A stretch of 64,000 bases of DNA. Source: Mucilaginibacter sp. UR6-1 (GTDB lineage Bacteria > Bacteroidota > Bacteroidia > Sphingobacteriales > Sphingobacteriaceae). Made by a program: the position numbers and the translations under genes. Shown piece by piece: positions 35,701-45,714 of this stretch (position 1 is its first letter; the number at the start of each line of letters is the position of its first letter). The stretch spans positions 310,001 through 374,000 of the forward strand of contig NZ_JAJIWP010000003.1 in NCBI RefSeq assembly GCF_020880975.1. The letters are read 5' to 3'. The notes under the pieces are model-generated. The model was not told the DNA's origin and ran no database searches. It saw nothing but the letters and a program-made list of their open reading frames with translations.

Positions 35701-38700
35701 CGACCTGTATTTTAACCTGGGCAGTATCTCCGAAGATATATTGAAGGATGGACGCAAAAGCCTGGAAAATGCCCTGCCTGTTGATAATGATTTTACCAAG
35801 GTTGATGAAACTGCATGGGGGCGTGTAACCCGCCTGCAACCGGTAATTAACGCTTTTGATACCGACCCAGCCGCCCGTACCCGCCAGGATGTGGGTTTGG
35901 ATGGCTTGAATGATGGCGATGAACGTAACAAATTCTCAACCGTAGTACAGCAGGTTAACGGCCAGCTTAGCGCTGAGGCGGCCACACAATATGCAGCCGA
36001 CCCATCATCAGATAATTTTCAATACTACCAGGGGGCGGAGCTTAACCAGGCATCAGTGCCTATTATGGACCGTTATATTAAATTCAACGGTACTGAGGGT
36101 AACTCCAAAACTACTGAGCAATCGCAAAGTGAGCTGGGCGTTACCACATCGGCATCAACTCCGCTGCCGGATGGCGAAGACATTAACCGGGATAATAACA
36201 TGAGCCAAACGGATGAGTACTTTCAGTACCGTGTATCTATCCGCCCGGCAGATATGCTGGTTGGCCAGAATTTTATTACGGATAAGGTAACATCGCAGGT
36301 AAAGCTGGTTGACGGCAATACACAGGCGGTAACCTGGTACCAGTTTAGGATACCGATCAATGAATATGAACAGGCTGTAGGTAACATTCAGGATTTTAAG
36401 GCTATCCGCTTTATGCGTATGTTCCTGACCAACTTTGCCGATACCGCGGTGATGCGTTTTGCTACCCTGCAACTGGTGCGCGGCGAGTGGCGTGCCTTTA
36501 ATCGCGAGAATAATCCGCTGAATATTATTGCCGACCCGGGCATTGCTAACCCTACACCGGATAACCGCATTATTGATGTACAGGCCGTAAACCTGGAGGA
36601 GAACGGCAACCGTACGCCGATACCGTATGTAGTACCGCCGGGCATAAACCGTCAGCGTAATTATAATAACTTAAAAACCAATACGCTGCTTAACGAGCAA
36701 TCGCTATCCTTACATGTTGACCGCCTGCGCGATGGTTACTCAAAGGCGGCGTTTAAAACTTTTTATAACGATTTGCGCTCGTACAAAAAACTACAGGCAT
36801 TTGTACATGCCGAGGGTGACCAGTTAAGGGATAATGATATCAGCGCGTTCATTCGTTTAGGGGTTGATTACCAGGATAACTATTATGAGTACGAAGTGCC
36901 GCTAAAAATAACCCTGCCCGGCACGCGTGATCCCGGGGCGATATGGCCCGAGCAAAACCAGATAGACCTGGAGCTGGCTTTGCTTACCCGTGCCAAGCTG
37001 GCGCGTAACAACGCCGGTGTACCCCTTAATACTATTTATGAGTATGTGGAGAATGGTAAAAAAGTGCTCATCAAAGGTCAGCCGGATTTGAGCCGTTTGC
37101 GTACTATTATGCTGGGTATCCGCAACCCGTTAAAAACCAATGATAATGATGACGGCCTTGATAAAACCGCTACCCTGTGGTATGATGAGCTGCGTTTAAC
37201 TGATTTTGACCAGCGTGGGGGATGGGCGGCAGCCGTGCGCTTTAACGCCAAACTCGCCGACTTTGCGGATGTAACTGTATCGGGCAGTAAAAGTACCGTA
37301 GGCTTTGGCGCGCTGGATTCCCGCGTTAGCGAACGCAGCCGCAGCGATAACCAGTTGCTTGATGTTGCCGCCAATGCCGAGCTGGGTAAGTTCTTCCCGG
37401 ACAAAAGCGGCATCCGCATACCGGCCTACATCAACGTATCCACCCAAAAAGGCACACCACAGTTTGACCCCGCCAGCGGTGATATTGAACTTAAAGACAG
37501 GCTGGCCGCCGCCAAAAACGAGCTACAGCGCGACTCGATCCGCAAGGTGTCTGAAAATTATACCGTTCGTAAAAGCTTTAACTTTACTAACGTACACAAG
37601 GCCCGCACCAATCCATCGGCACCGGTACGTATATGGGATGTGGAGAATTTTAGCGTGAGCTATGCCTATACCGAGTATCAACACCATGATTACGTTACCG
37701 AGCTCGATCTGCAAAAAACCTACAGGTTTGGCCTGGCCTATAATTACAGCAATCAGCCTAAATATTACGCGCCTTTTGAGAAGCGTATCAAAAGCAACCT
37801 GCTGGCCCTGTTTCGCGATATTAACTTTAGTTTACTGCCGTCAAGGTTGAACTTTAGTATCAATTTCGACAGGTTTTATTCGGAAAATACCCTGCGCCTG
37901 AATAATGATCCGCTTAACGCTATCGCCATACCGGCAAGCACCATCCCGACTACTTTTAACAAGAATTTTAATATAACCCGCGTTTATGGCATCGGCTGGA
38001 ATATATCCAAATCATTACAGATGGATATTGATGCCACCAACCTGTCTGTAGTGGATGAGCCTGCCGGGCGCATTAACGGCCTGAAACGGGATACCCTGTG
38101 GGAGAACCTGAAAAGCCTGGGCCGTACCACCAATTACAGCCATACGCTTAACTTTAACTATACCACGCCGATAAGTAAGATTCCGGGTTTGAACTGGACA
38201 TCAGCCATATTGCGTTACAGCACGCACTTTAACTGGCAATCGCAGCCGGAGTTTTCCCTGCGCGATCCGCAGTTGGAGGTGGGTAACAGTATACAGAACG
38301 CGCGTACGGTGCAGCTTAACCCTACGCTTAATTTTGTAAGCCTGTATAATAAGTTCCCGTTCATCCGCAAGGCTAATAACCCCAACAACAAAGGCAACTT
38401 TTGGATAGGGCTGCTTACCAGTTTAAAGAATTTGAGCGGCACGTTAACCCGAACGGAGGGAACCTTTTTGCCGGGCTATCTCCCTATAACTGACGTTTTC
38501 GGGCAAGATCTGGGTTATGGCGCGCCCGGCCTGGCCTTTGTGCTCGGCAGTCAGGCGGATATCCGGGCCAAGGCAGTAGCTAATGGTTGGCTCTCTACCG
38601 ACTCGCTGCAAAATCAGCTTTACGTAAAAACCTATAATGAGGACATCAGGCTGAAGGGTACCATTGAGCCTATCAAGGATCTGCGTATCGAGCTGATCGC

Positions 38701-39748
38701 TTTCCGTACCAAGGATCGAAATTTTCAAACAAATTATAAATTCCAGCAATCCTCCAACCAGTTTGAAGAGTTGAGTCCGGTTACTACGGGTAGCTATAGC
38801 GTATCATTCCTGTCGCTGGCAACCGCTTTTAAGGGAACCAGTGGTATTGATAACATATCAAGCGTATTCCAGCAGTTTTTGCAAAACAGGTCGGTAGTGT
38901 CACAGCGCTTGGGCAGGGCAAACCCTAACTCGGCAGGGGTAAGCGGCGGTTATGCTGATGGCTACGGGCCAAACTCGCAGGATGTACTGGTCACCTCGTT
39001 CCTGGCAGCTTATACGGGCAAAAATGCGTCGAGCTATAACCTTAATCCATTCCCGTCAACCCCGATACCTAACTGGCAGATCAATTACAGCGGATTAAGC
39101 CGTATGCCGCTGCTTTCGGATGTATTCGACTCGTTCGACCTGCGGCATGGTTACCGTTCGTCATACAACGTAAATGGCTACACTACGCTGCTGCAATACC
39201 AGGAGCAGAACGGCGCGGTAGCTTCGCGTGATATTGATGCCGACTTTTTGCCGTTTTACCAGTTTTCGCAGGTTACCATATTTGAGCAGTTTGTGCCGCT
39301 GGTGGGTATGGATGTTCGCTTTAAAAATAAAATGACGGCCAATTTTGAATACCGTAAAAGCCGCACGCTAAGCCTCAGTTTGCTCAACAGCCAGTTGGCG
39401 CAGTTAAACGAGAGTATTGTGGTGCTGGGCTTTGGTTATCGTACCACTAAATTTAAATTTCCATTTGGGTTGTTCGGTAATTCGCGTAATAACAATGATG
39501 TGAATTTTAAGCTTGATGTGGCACTTCGTGATAACAAAACGCTGATCTACCGTGCCGATGTGCAGGCTGCCGAGGTATCATCGGGCGCGCAAAATATTAC
39601 GCTGCGCCCGGCTATTGATTATGTGATAAACCAGCGCTTTAACCTGAACATTTTTTACGACTCGAACATTACCCGCCCTTACACATCGCAAAGCTTTAAT
39701 ACCTCGTTCACCAACTTTGGTATTAACCTGAAGCTGTTGCTGCAATAA
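32729..39748 (+). CDS. sprA: Type 9 secretion system outer-membrane protein SprA
   Basis: 2339 residues, the length expected of SprA. SprA is the very large beta-barrel pore of the type 9 secretion system (also called Sov in Porphyromonas), needed for gliding and for export of cell-surface enzymes. A signal peptide of about 28 residues ends VFAQ. The rest is a giant beta-barrel with large loops: many short amphipathic strands ending in aromatic residues and a typical outer-membrane end (last residues NFGINLKLLLQ). The start is a TTG at 32729; no other start keeps the signal peptide intact. A TAnnTTTG octamer ends on that codon, which is odd. No other T9SS gene is in the window. Confidence 0.93.
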   Translation: MKGTFTGKIFVCVALCCLLGGLGNVFAQQKPVKRDSAKVRVPIKAPQSRSQRSREGYFLPDPPNLDRSVEYDPVTNQYMLVERVGNLLLRPPRYISFAEYLRLSQKESIRQNFRSSADQYAYDSQQEGFVPRIQVRGRTFEKIFGSNDITIKPQGSAEMILAGQINKNQNPLFNSRQRSQFNFNFDQRIQLNVTGNIGDRLKITTNYNTDAQFQFDNQFKLDYTGREDDIIQKIEAGNVSMPLNTSLITGSQALFGVKTKLRFGRLDVTSIFSQQRSQSRTITITNGQQQGEFRVTAADYEANKHYFLAQYFRNNYNNALRNLPLISSNINITKIEVWTTNRTNNTTDSRDIVAFLDLGESRPYNTTIVQPGTSTLPAAFSGPGFPQQSNNLLSQLPASARQTNSNDVPNLFRSTGNTDNFAKLTYARKLTDREFTLHSQLGYISLNYPLNNDEVLAVAYQYTYNGQTYQVGEFSSDVSVDPNTPRVLYVKLLKNELLKPRLPSWDLMMKNIYSLGAFQISPTDFRLRIARLDDKSSVEEYVADEGQNLNQKLWLSITGLDNLNIQNDREPDGYFDFIEGVTIDSQQGRVMFPQVEPFGSDLAAKILPGETDISRRYVYQPLYDSTRTIAQQYFPQLNRYIIKGTYSSQGGSEYQLNATNIPQGSVVVTAGTLVLTEGTDYTVDYSAGRLRMINQALLSSGQPINIKLENNELFGVQQKTLFGTRLDYFASEKLVLGATMMHLTEQPISQNEAVGSESISNTIWGFDGNYSSKSRLLTRWVDKIPFINTKEESSFNVSGEFAQLLPGAPGALTYAGSKNGTSYLDDFENSKSVIDVKSYINWQISGTPQLFGESEFNDDLRYGYNRARLAFYNIDPIFYNSAGTLNVSRAELSNHYVRQVLETEVFPYRQSVTGQPLLLPTFNLAFYPNLRGQYNYTTTGINNDGTLQNPRSRWGGIFRKLETNDFESLNVGYIEFWMLDPFIYKPNSPGGDLYFNLGSISEDILKDGRKSLENALPVDNDFTKVDETAWGRVTRLQPVINAFDTDPAARTRQDVGLDGLNDGDERNKFSTVVQQVNGQLSAEAATQYAADPSSDNFQYYQGAELNQASVPIMDRYIKFNGTEGNSKTTEQSQSELGVTTSASTPLPDGEDINRDNNMSQTDEYFQYRVSIRPADMLVGQNFITDKVTSQVKLVDGNTQAVTWYQFRIPINEYEQAVGNIQDFKAIRFMRMFLTNFADTAVMRFATLQLVRGEWRAFNRENNPLNIIADPGIANPTPDNRIIDVQAVNLEENGNRTPIPYVVPPGINRQRNYNNLKTNTLLNEQSLSLHVDRLRDGYSKAAFKTFYNDLRSYKKLQAFVHAEGDQLRDNDISAFIRLGVDYQDNYYEYEVPLKITLPGTRDPGAIWPEQNQIDLELALLTRAKLARNNAGVPLNTIYEYVENGKKVLIKGQPDLSRLRTIMLGIRNPLKTNDNDDGLDKTATLWYDELRLTDFDQRGGWAAAVRFNAKLADFADVTVSGSKSTVGFGALDSRVSERSRSDNQLLDVAANAELGKFFPDKSGIRIPAYINVSTQKGTPQFDPASGDIELKDRLAAAKNELQRDSIRKVSENYTVRKSFNFTNVHKARTNPSAPVRIWDVENFSVSYAYTEYQHHDYVTELDLQKTYRFGLAYNYSNQPKYYAPFEKRIKSNLLALFRDINFSLLPSRLNFSINFDRFYSENTLRLNNDPLNAIAIPASTIPTTFNKNFNITRVYGIGWNISKSLQMDIDATNLSVVDEPAGRINGLKRDTLWENLKSLGRTTNYSHTLNFNYTTPISKIPGLNWTSAILRYSTHFNWQSQPEFSLRDPQLEVGNSIQNARTVQLNPTLNFVSLYNKFPFIRKANNPNNKGNFWIGLLTSLKNLSGTLTRTEGTFLPGYLPITDVFGQDLGYGAPGLAFVLGSQADIRAKAVANGWLSTDSLQNQLYVKTYNEDIRLKGTIEPIKDLRIELIAFRTKDRNFQTNYKFQQSSNQFEELSPVTTGSYSVSFLSLATAFKGTSGIDNISSVFQQFLQNRSVVSQRLGRANPNSAGVSGGYADGYGPNSQDVLVTSFLAAYTGKNASSYNLNPFPSTPIPNWQINYSGLSRMPLLSDVFDSFDLRHGYRSSYNVNGYTTLLQYQEQNGAVASRDIDADFLPFYQFSQVTIFEQFVPLVGMDVRFKNKMTANFEYRKSRTLSLSLLNSQLAQLNESIVVLGFGYRTTKFKFPFGLFGNSRNNNDVNFKLDVALRDNKTLIYRADVQAAEVSSGAQNITLRPAIDYVINQRFNLNIFYDSNITRPYTSQSFNTSFTNFGINLKLLLQ

Positions 39749-39814
39749 CAAGGTTTAATTAATATTTTACCGAACACAGTGGCCCTTGTTTTGTTATCAC
39801 CCAAAACATACCGC

Positions 39815-40420
39815 ATGGAGGCTACCGCTAAATTTATTCCCGAACAAACAGAAGGCGAGCATAACGATATTGTTGAGTACATCGGGCAAAGCTCGTACGC
39901 TGAGGCGCACAAGCATTTTATGCTGGTTAAAAACCGGCTTAGGGATGTGGGCAACTGGCACCAGTTTGTAGGGCAGGCGGGTTCAACCTTTGCTATTACC
40001 GATGCGCAGGGCAATGTAGCCTATAAGGCAGCCGAAAAGGGGGATATATTTTACATAGATATGCCCGGCCCCGGTCCGGCAGGTGGCGATGGGTATGATT
40101 GGGTACGCATTGAGGAAGTGCACGAGCACGAGGATGAAAATGGCGACAGCGAATACTATGTAATGATTGTACGGCCGGTAGCCAATCCGCATACGCAGGG
40201 GGAAGTGGCGCACTTTTTTGGTCATGGTTCAACCAATACCTTTATTGTGGAGCGCAGTGGTAACAAGCTCAGTGCCGAGGTGCATGGCCGTAACGAAAAG
40301 CCCAATACTGATGGTAACCTTTTAGATAAGGCCCGCAATTTTGTGGTAGGACTGACCGCCCGTCATGGCCTGTCAGCCCCGCACTGGCATACGTTTGCCG
40401 GGAATTTATTAAAGGTTTAA
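39815..40420 (+). CDS. Unknown soluble protein
   Basis: 201 residues from the ATG at 39815; a GTG 36 bases earlier opens the frame but lies very close to the sprA end. No signal peptide or membrane segment. I do not recognise a family. It is rich in Asp, Glu and His in the middle (EEVHEHEDENGDSEYY, about residues 107-122), and His and Trp recur near the C terminus (SAPHWHTF), which could be a metal site. It follows sprA by 66 bases on the same strand, at the place where many Bacteroidota carry gcvH, and ends 10 bases before the convergent M56 gene. Confidence 0.7.
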   Translation: MEATAKFIPEQTEGEHNDIVEYIGQSSYAEAHKHFMLVKNRLRDVGNWHQFVGQAGSTFAITDAQGNVAYKAAEKGDIFYIDMPGPGPAGGDGYDWVRIEEVHEHEDENGDSEYYVMIVRPVANPHTQGEVAHFFGHGSTNTFIVERSGNKLSAEVHGRNEKPNTDGNLLDKARNFVVGLTARHGLSAPHWHTFAGNLLKV

Positions 40421-40430
40421 TAGTATGTTC

Positions 40431-42140
40431 TTAACGTTTTACTGCAGGTTTTTTGGTTTGCACTAATATAACGCCATTTGCTGCGCGAGAGCCATATATA
40501 GCGGTAGCTGAAGCATCTTTTAGTAATGTGAACGAAGTGATGCTCTTTTCATCGATACTTTGCAAGTCCTCAATCGGTCGTTCAACCCCGTTAATAAAAA
40601 TGAGCGCGCTGGTCCAGCCAAGCCAGGTACTTTGTGGTATAGTTATTTTGCTGGAGGTAATAGTTTTGTCGCCATCCTGAACCTTTACTTTGCCATAAAA
40701 GGTCATCATCTTTTTAGAGGTATCTATCACCAGCGAGTCATGCGCGCTGATGGATGTTACAGGTTTGCCTTTTTCGATAATAGAAATGGATACGGCTGAT
40801 ATTTTCCCGGTTTTAGGTTTTGAAGCCACAGACTGCTTCTTTTTTCTTAATGTAGCAGACCTGCTTTTTGAAACTAAATTGTAAAAATCATCAGCATCCT
40901 GTTTTAAAGCCGTACCTGTGTTTGCTGCTGGCTTCATGGTTGCCAAAAATTTAAGGCATTCCTTACAATTAGCATTCTTGCTTTTACTCAATCCTATCAA
41001 TTCAATAACTGATCTTTCCTGTGTTCTGTAAACAGGGTATTGAAAGCGGCGTTCGGCTTTCAGGTAGCCATTTCTCCTGATATTCATGCTGATGTGAAGC
41101 GCTTTATCCTTCTGGATTTTAACAGGAATGGTTACATAACCGTTAGCATCAGCTTTATAACTTTTGGTACCATGAATTTCGCTAACCTCCACATTGGCTA
41201 CGCGTTGATAGGTATCCAGATCATAAAATATAACGGCATAGGTTAACTCACCCTTTTGCTGTGGCATAAGCTGGTTACGGAAAGCTACCAGGGTAACCGC
41301 CAGCAGGGGCAGTATAAACATGAATTTAAGCAGGTTAATTTTTGCGGAGCGTACTTTATTCATCATGATGATACGGTTTTTTAGGGATGAAAAATTAAAT
41401 TGGTTAGCTATACGGTATTGCGGTATGCCTATCACTTTAAGCAGGTGGTATTGATAAGCCTTTTTATCGATACCGGTATTAACCACATTATCATCTGCAA
41501 TGTATTCAAGGTTTTGGCGGATGCTATGCCTCATGAGCCAGGCAAACGGGTTATACCAGTTAACGATGCACAGCAGTTCAGCTAAAATAATATCAAAGGT
41601 ATGCACTTGCTTTACGTGCACATATTCATGCAGAATGATCTCTTCCAGTTCGGCCCCAGTATGCAGGTTTTTATTCAGGTAGATGCTGTTACCGAACGAG
41701 AAGGGTGTAACTTCGCTATCGGTATGATAAATGGCCGTGTCGCCTTCACTTATAGGCACAGCCGTTTGTTTTATTTTGCGCAATGCAAATAACTGTGTAA
41801 GCAATCTTACCAGCATAACGGCGGAGCCCATGGCCAATATCAATGCCATTATTTGCCACCAGTTTGTAGATTCTGCCGGTTGAGCTATCGGCCTGGCTAT
41901 TGTTGCTGAAGTGATTGCCTGCACCGTAGGTACATAATGCACGATCGATCGCTCATTGGCCACTGCTGTGATGCCTGATACATCCACAAATGGTATTACA
42001 AAGCATAGCAGGGTATAACCCGCCAGGTACCAGCGGTTAAGGTTATAAAAAGTTAGCCTGCGTAATACCAGCAGGTAAAATGTATAAATAAGGGCTATGC
42101 TTAACGATAGCTTTAGCAGGTATTCAAATATGGCCGGCAT
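40431..42140 (-). CDS. M56 family (BlaR1/MecR1-type) membrane protease with TonB-plug tail
   Basis: 569 residues. The first ~280 residues are the M56 module: membrane helices (about 5-24, 38-55, 96-119, 270-290) and the zinc-protease motif HEYVH at 171-175 with a conserved NP.....EYIADDNV further on. In BlaR1/MecR1 this domain is activated by a signal outside the cell and destroys or inactivates the paired repressor. Instead of a penicillin-sensing domain, this protein ends in a beta-rich carboxypeptidase-regulatory-like region and a segment (DASATAIYGSRAANGVI) typical of the plug of SusC/TonB-dependent receptors. The gene lies 11 bases after blaI, so the two form one unit. The signal it senses is unknown. 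Confidence 0.88.
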   Translation of the reverse strand: MPAIFEYLLKLSLSIALIYTFYLLVLRRLTFYNLNRWYLAGYTLLCFVIPFVDVSGITAVANERSIVHYVPTVQAITSATIARPIAQPAESTNWWQIMALILAMGSAVMLVRLLTQLFALRKIKQTAVPISEGDTAIYHTDSEVTPFSFGNSIYLNKNLHTGAELEEIILHEYVHVKQVHTFDIILAELLCIVNWYNPFAWLMRHSIRQNLEYIADDNVVNTGIDKKAYQYHLLKVIGIPQYRIANQFNFSSLKNRIIMMNKVRSAKINLLKFMFILPLLAVTLVAFRNQLMPQQKGELTYAVIFYDLDTYQRVANVEVSEIHGTKSYKADANGYVTIPVKIQKDKALHISMNIRRNGYLKAERRFQYPVYRTQERSVIELIGLSKSKNANCKECLKFLATMKPAANTGTALKQDADDFYNLVSKSRSATLRKKKQSVASKPKTGKISAVSISIIEKGKPVTSISAHDSLVIDTSKKMMTFYGKVKVQDGDKTITSSKITIPQSTWLGWTSALIFINGVERPIEDLQSIDEKSITSFTLLKDASATAIYGSRAANGVILVQTKKPAVKR

Positions 42141-42151
42141 AAGGGTTTTAA

Positions 42152-42517
42152 TTATTTGTGGTCGCCTTTTTCAATCATGCTGATGATCTCTTTCAGCTCA
42201 TCTGCGCTAATCTTTTCTTCCTTCGCAAAAAACGCAATCAGTTCTTTGTACGAGCTTTTAAAGTAATCCTGCACAAAGCCTTTCATAAACCTGCGCTTGT
42301 ATTCCTCAGCCTTTATAAGCGGGGAGTAGCGGTAGGAGTTGGCCAGCTTTTCGCTTTGCACATAACCCTTTTTCTCCAGATTCTTTATTGTTGACGCCAG
42401 GGTGGTGTAAGGTGGTTTAGGTTCGGGCATGGCATCTAAAAAATCTTTAACAAATCCTTGCCGGGCTTGCCATACAATTTGCATCACTTCTTCTTCCTGT
42501 TGTGTAAGTTTTTCCAT
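42152..42517 (-). CDS. blaI: BlaI/MecI/CopY-family transcriptional repressor
   Basis: 121 residues, the standard length. The N-terminal half is the winged helix (TQQEEEVMQIVW, then TTLASTIKNLEKKGYV as the recognition helix and wing); the C-terminal helices form the dimer. In this family a signal relayed by the M56 protease removes the repressor from DNA. Its own promoter has a 15-base palindrome between -33 and -7, the expected place for self-repression. It is the first gene of the blaI-M56 pair. Its targets other than this pair cannot be told from the window. Confidence 0.93.
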   Translation of the reverse strand: MEKLTQQEEEVMQIVWQARQGFVKDFLDAMPEPKPPYTTLASTIKNLEKKGYVQSEKLANSYRYSPLIKAEEYKRRFMKGFVQDYFKSSYKELIAFFAKEEKISADELKEIISMIEKGDHK

Positions 42518-42537
42518 TACAGATTACTATTATATCG

Positions 42538-42567
42538 TAAATCTACGAAAGTTTCGTAATAATACAA
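42538..42567 (-). promoter_or_regulatory. Promoter of blaI with operator palindrome
   Basis: Minus strand: TTG at 42567-42565, 19-base spacer, TAGATTTA at 42545-42538. The palindrome TACGAAA-g-TTTCGTA (42544-42558) sits in the spacer and touches the -7 box, so a bound repressor would block RNA polymerase. The ATG is 20 bases further on. Confidence 0.7.
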
Positions 42568-42616
42568 GTGTCAGTTTGATTTTCAATAAAATATTTGCCG
42601 CCCGAAAACTTATGTC

Positions 42617-42648
42617 AACAAAAAAAGGCCTGCCATTTGGCAAGCCTT
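42617..42648 (-). terminator. Terminator of the rimP-nusA-infB operon
   Basis: Minus strand hairpin AAGGCTTGCC / GGCAGGCCTT with one mismatch and an ATTT-type loop, followed by seven T. It lies 23 bases after the infB stop. Confidence 0.9.
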
Positions 42649-42670
42649 AAATATATCAGTGTTTTAAACT

Positions 42671-45652
42671 TTATGACAGTTTACGTTTTACTTCAACATT
42701 TTCGTAAGCTTCAACAATGTCGCCTACTTCAATATTGTTAAAGTTTTGGATGTTCAAACCGCACTCGTAGCCGGCATTTACCTCTTTTACGTCATCTTTA
42801 TAACGTTTAAGTGATGCAAGCTCGCCGGTATAAATTACCACACCTTCGCGGATGATACGAATTTTACTATTACGGGTGATCTTGCCATCCAGCACCATAC
42901 AACCCGCGATGGTACCCACCTTACTGATCTTAAAGGTTTCACGTATCTCAACGTTAGCCACGATCTTCTCTTCAAAGGTTGGCGCAAGCATACCTTCCAT
43001 CGCCGCCTTGATCTCATTGATCGCGTCGTAGATGATAGAGTACAGCCTGATATCGATCTGCTCCTGCTCGGCCAGTTTACGGGCGCCGCCTGATGGGCGT
43101 ACCTGGAAACCGATGATGATCGCATCAGATGCCGAAGCCAGCAATACGTCAGACTCGGAGATCTGACCAACAGCTTTTGAGATGATGTTAACCTGTATCT
43201 GCTCGGTAGACAGTTTCAGCAACGAGTCAGACAATGCTTCGATCGAGCCATCCACGTCACCCTTAACAATAATGTTAAGCTCCTTAAAGTTACCCACTGC
43301 CAAACGGCGGCCGATCTCATCAAGCGTGATGTGTTTTTGAGTACGTAAGCCTTGCTCACGTTGCAATTGCAGGCGTTTGTTGGCTATCTCACGTGCTTCA
43401 GGCTCGCTGTCCATCGCGTTAAACTTATCACCCGCGGTAGGGGCGCCCTGCATACCCAGCACCTGTACAGGTGTAGATGGGCCTGCTGATTCAACACGCA
43501 TACCACGTTCATTGGTGAGTGCCTTAACACGACCGCTGTAGCAACCTGCCAGTATCGGATCGCCCACTTTAAGGCGACCGGCCTGTACAAGCACCGTAGT
43601 AACAATACCACGGCCTTTATCAAGGGCTGCCTCAATAACAGTACCTACGGCACGTTTGTTAGGGTTGGCTTTAAGTTCAAGCAATTCGGCCTCAAGTAAT
43701 ATCTTCTCCAGAAGTTTATCAACGTTAAGACCTGATTTGGCTGAAATTTCCTGCGACTGGTATTTACCGCCCCATTCTTCAACCAATATGTTCATGGTAG
43801 CCAGTTGCTCACGTACCTTATCGGCATTGGCACCCGGCTTATCAATTTTGTTGAAAGCGAAGATGATTGGTGCACCGGCAGCCTGCGCGTGGTTTATGGC
43901 CTCACGGGTTTGCGGCATCACGCTATCGTCAGCAGCTATCACAATAATTACAATATCTGTTACCTGGGCACCACGTGCACGCATGGCCGTAAAGGCTTCG
44001 TGACCCGGCGTATCCAGAAAGGTTATCTTGCCTTTATTTTCAGGCAAAGTTACCTCGTAAGCACCAATGTGCTGGGTTATACCACCCGCCTCACCGCCAA
44101 TTACGTTGGTATTGCGGATAAAATCGAGCAATGATGTTTTACCGTGGTCAACGTGGCCCATGATGGTAACGATAGGCGCACGCGGGATCAGGTCTGCCGG
44201 ATCGTCAACCTCTTCAAGGTTGGCTTCCTCGTCCTCCGGTTTAACAAACTCAATCTGGTAACCAAATTCGTCGGCAACAATGGTCAGTGTTTCCGCATCC
44301 AGCCTTTGGTTGATGGATACAAACATGCCCAAACTCATACATGTTGAGATGATCTGTGTTACAGGTACATCCATCATTGATGCAAGCTCGTTAGCGGTTA
44401 CAAACTCGGTTACTTTAAGTACCCTTGATTGTGCTTCCTGCTCCATTGCCAGTTCTTCGGCATTGGCGGCTACGTCATCACGTTTTTGGCGACGGAATTT
44501 TGCACGCTGTGCAAACTTGCCTGATTTACCCGCACCGCTTAAACGTGCAAGTGTTGCCTTAATTTGATCTTGTATATCTTTTTCAGACGGTTCCTCTTTC
44601 GGGGTGTTCGGCTGAGCGTTACGATTACGGTTATCCGGCCTGTTACCACCGGTATTGTTGTTATTACGGTTCCTGAAATCAGGACGACCACCAGGGCCAT
44701 TGTTTTGCCCCGGGCCTTGACCTTGTCCCTGGCCTTGTTGCTGACCGCCGGGTTGGTTAGGGCCACCGCCTTCTTTACGCTTTCTTTTGCGTTTATGGTC
44801 GGCTGAGTTAGGGTTTGATGATGATGCTACCGGGTTACGCTTCGGCTCATTAACCGGAAGCTGAATTTTACCTATGATGTTCGGGCCGGTCAGGCGCTCG
44901 GCCTTGGCACGTATCACATGGTTGGGGTCATTTACCGGTGTTTCAGGCGCTGCTGGCTGTTGCGGTTGTGGTGCAGGTTTGCTTTCAGCAACTACAGGTG
45001 CCGCTTTTGGCGGTTCAGGTGCTTTGGCAACCGGCGCTTCTTCCTTAACAGGTGGGGCAGCAACAGGTGGTTCCGGTTTAACTTCGGGCTTAACCTCTGC
45101 TTTTACCACTTCAGGTGCTGGGGCAGGGGTTGGTGCCGGTGCCGGTGCTGCCGGAGCAGGTTCCGGTTTTGGCTGTTCAGCAGGTTTTTGCGCAGCAGGC
45201 TGCGGCCTTGCATTCAGGTTGTCAAGGTCAATTTTACCTACTACTTTTACACCCGGCAGGTTATCCCCGCGATCGTCTGTTTTAGCAGGCGCGGCAGGTT
45301 CGGCCGTTTTTGGCTTCTCCGGTTGTTGTGCGGCAAAGTTACCCGCGTTCTTTATCAGTATCTCCTCGTTCTCAAAATCCTTTGAACGGCGTGGCTCAGC
45401 AGGTTTTTCGGCGGTGGCAGGCACTTCCTCTTTCCTGATCTTGCCGATGCTGATCTGCTTGGCTTCTTCCTTAATGATCTTGTCAGCAGCAAACTCCTTC
45501 AACAAGGTGGTATACATGTCGCTATCAAGCTTCGCCATAGGTTGTTTTTCAACTTTAAACCCTTTTGAAGCAAGAAAATCGACAATGGTACCCATACCAA
45601 TGTTCAGTTCCTTTACCGCTTTTATTAATTTTATGCTTTTGTCTTCTGACAT
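42671..45652 (-). CDS. infB: Translation initiation factor IF-2
   Basis: 993 residues. IF-2 brings initiator tRNA to the 30S subunit and drives subunit joining with GTP. The N-terminal ~400 residues are low in complexity: Pro/Ala/Glu-rich repeats ([15 protein letters not shown] and so on) and a Gly/Gln/Asn-rich stretch, both longer than in E. coli. The G domain starts near residue 490 with GHVDHGKT (G1), then DTPGHEAF (G3), NKID (G4) and SAK (G5), followed by domains II-IV. It is the last gene of rimP-nusA-infB and has its own strong terminator. Confidence 0.97.
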   Translation of the reverse strand: MSEDKSIKLIKAVKELNIGMGTIVDFLASKGFKVEKQPMAKLDSDMYTTLLKEFAADKIIKEEAKQISIGKIRKEEVPATAEKPAEPRRSKDFENEEILIKNAGNFAAQQPEKPKTAEPAAPAKTDDRGDNLPGVKVVGKIDLDNLNARPQPAAQKPAEQPKPEPAPAAPAPAPTPAPAPEVVKAEVKPEVKPEPPVAAPPVKEEAPVAKAPEPPKAAPVVAESKPAPQPQQPAAPETPVNDPNHVIRAKAERLTGPNIIGKIQLPVNEPKRNPVASSSNPNSADHKRKRKRKEGGGPNQPGGQQQGQGQGQGPGQNNGPGGRPDFRNRNNNNTGGNRPDNRNRNAQPNTPKEEPSEKDIQDQIKATLARLSGAGKSGKFAQRAKFRRQKRDDVAANAEELAMEQEAQSRVLKVTEFVTANELASMMDVPVTQIISTCMSLGMFVSINQRLDAETLTIVADEFGYQIEFVKPEDEEANLEEVDDPADLIPRAPIVTIMGHVDHGKTSLLDFIRNTNVIGGEAGGITQHIGAYEVTLPENKGKITFLDTPGHEAFTAMRARGAQVTDIVIIVIAADDSVMPQTREAINHAQAAGAPIIFAFNKIDKPGANADKVREQLATMNILVEEWGGKYQSQEISAKSGLNVDKLLEKILLEAELLELKANPNKRAVGTVIEAALDKGRGIVTTVLVQAGRLKVGDPILAGCYSGRVKALTNERGMRVESAGPSTPVQVLGMQGAPTAGDKFNAMDSEPEAREIANKRLQLQREQGLRTQKHITLDEIGRRLAVGNFKELNIIVKGDVDGSIEALSDSLLKLSTEQIQVNIISKAVGQISESDVLLASASDAIIIGFQVRPSGGARKLAEQEQIDIRLYSIIYDAINEIKAAMEGMLAPTFEEKIVANVEIRETFKISKVGTIAGCMVLDGKITRNSKIRIIREGVVIYTGELASLKRYKDDVKEVNAGYECGLNIQNFNNIEVGDIVEAYENVEVKRKLS

Positions 45653-45714
45653 TTATTATACTTTCTCTGCTTATATATTTGCAAAAATACGATTTTATAT
45701 CGGCTTAATTGATT

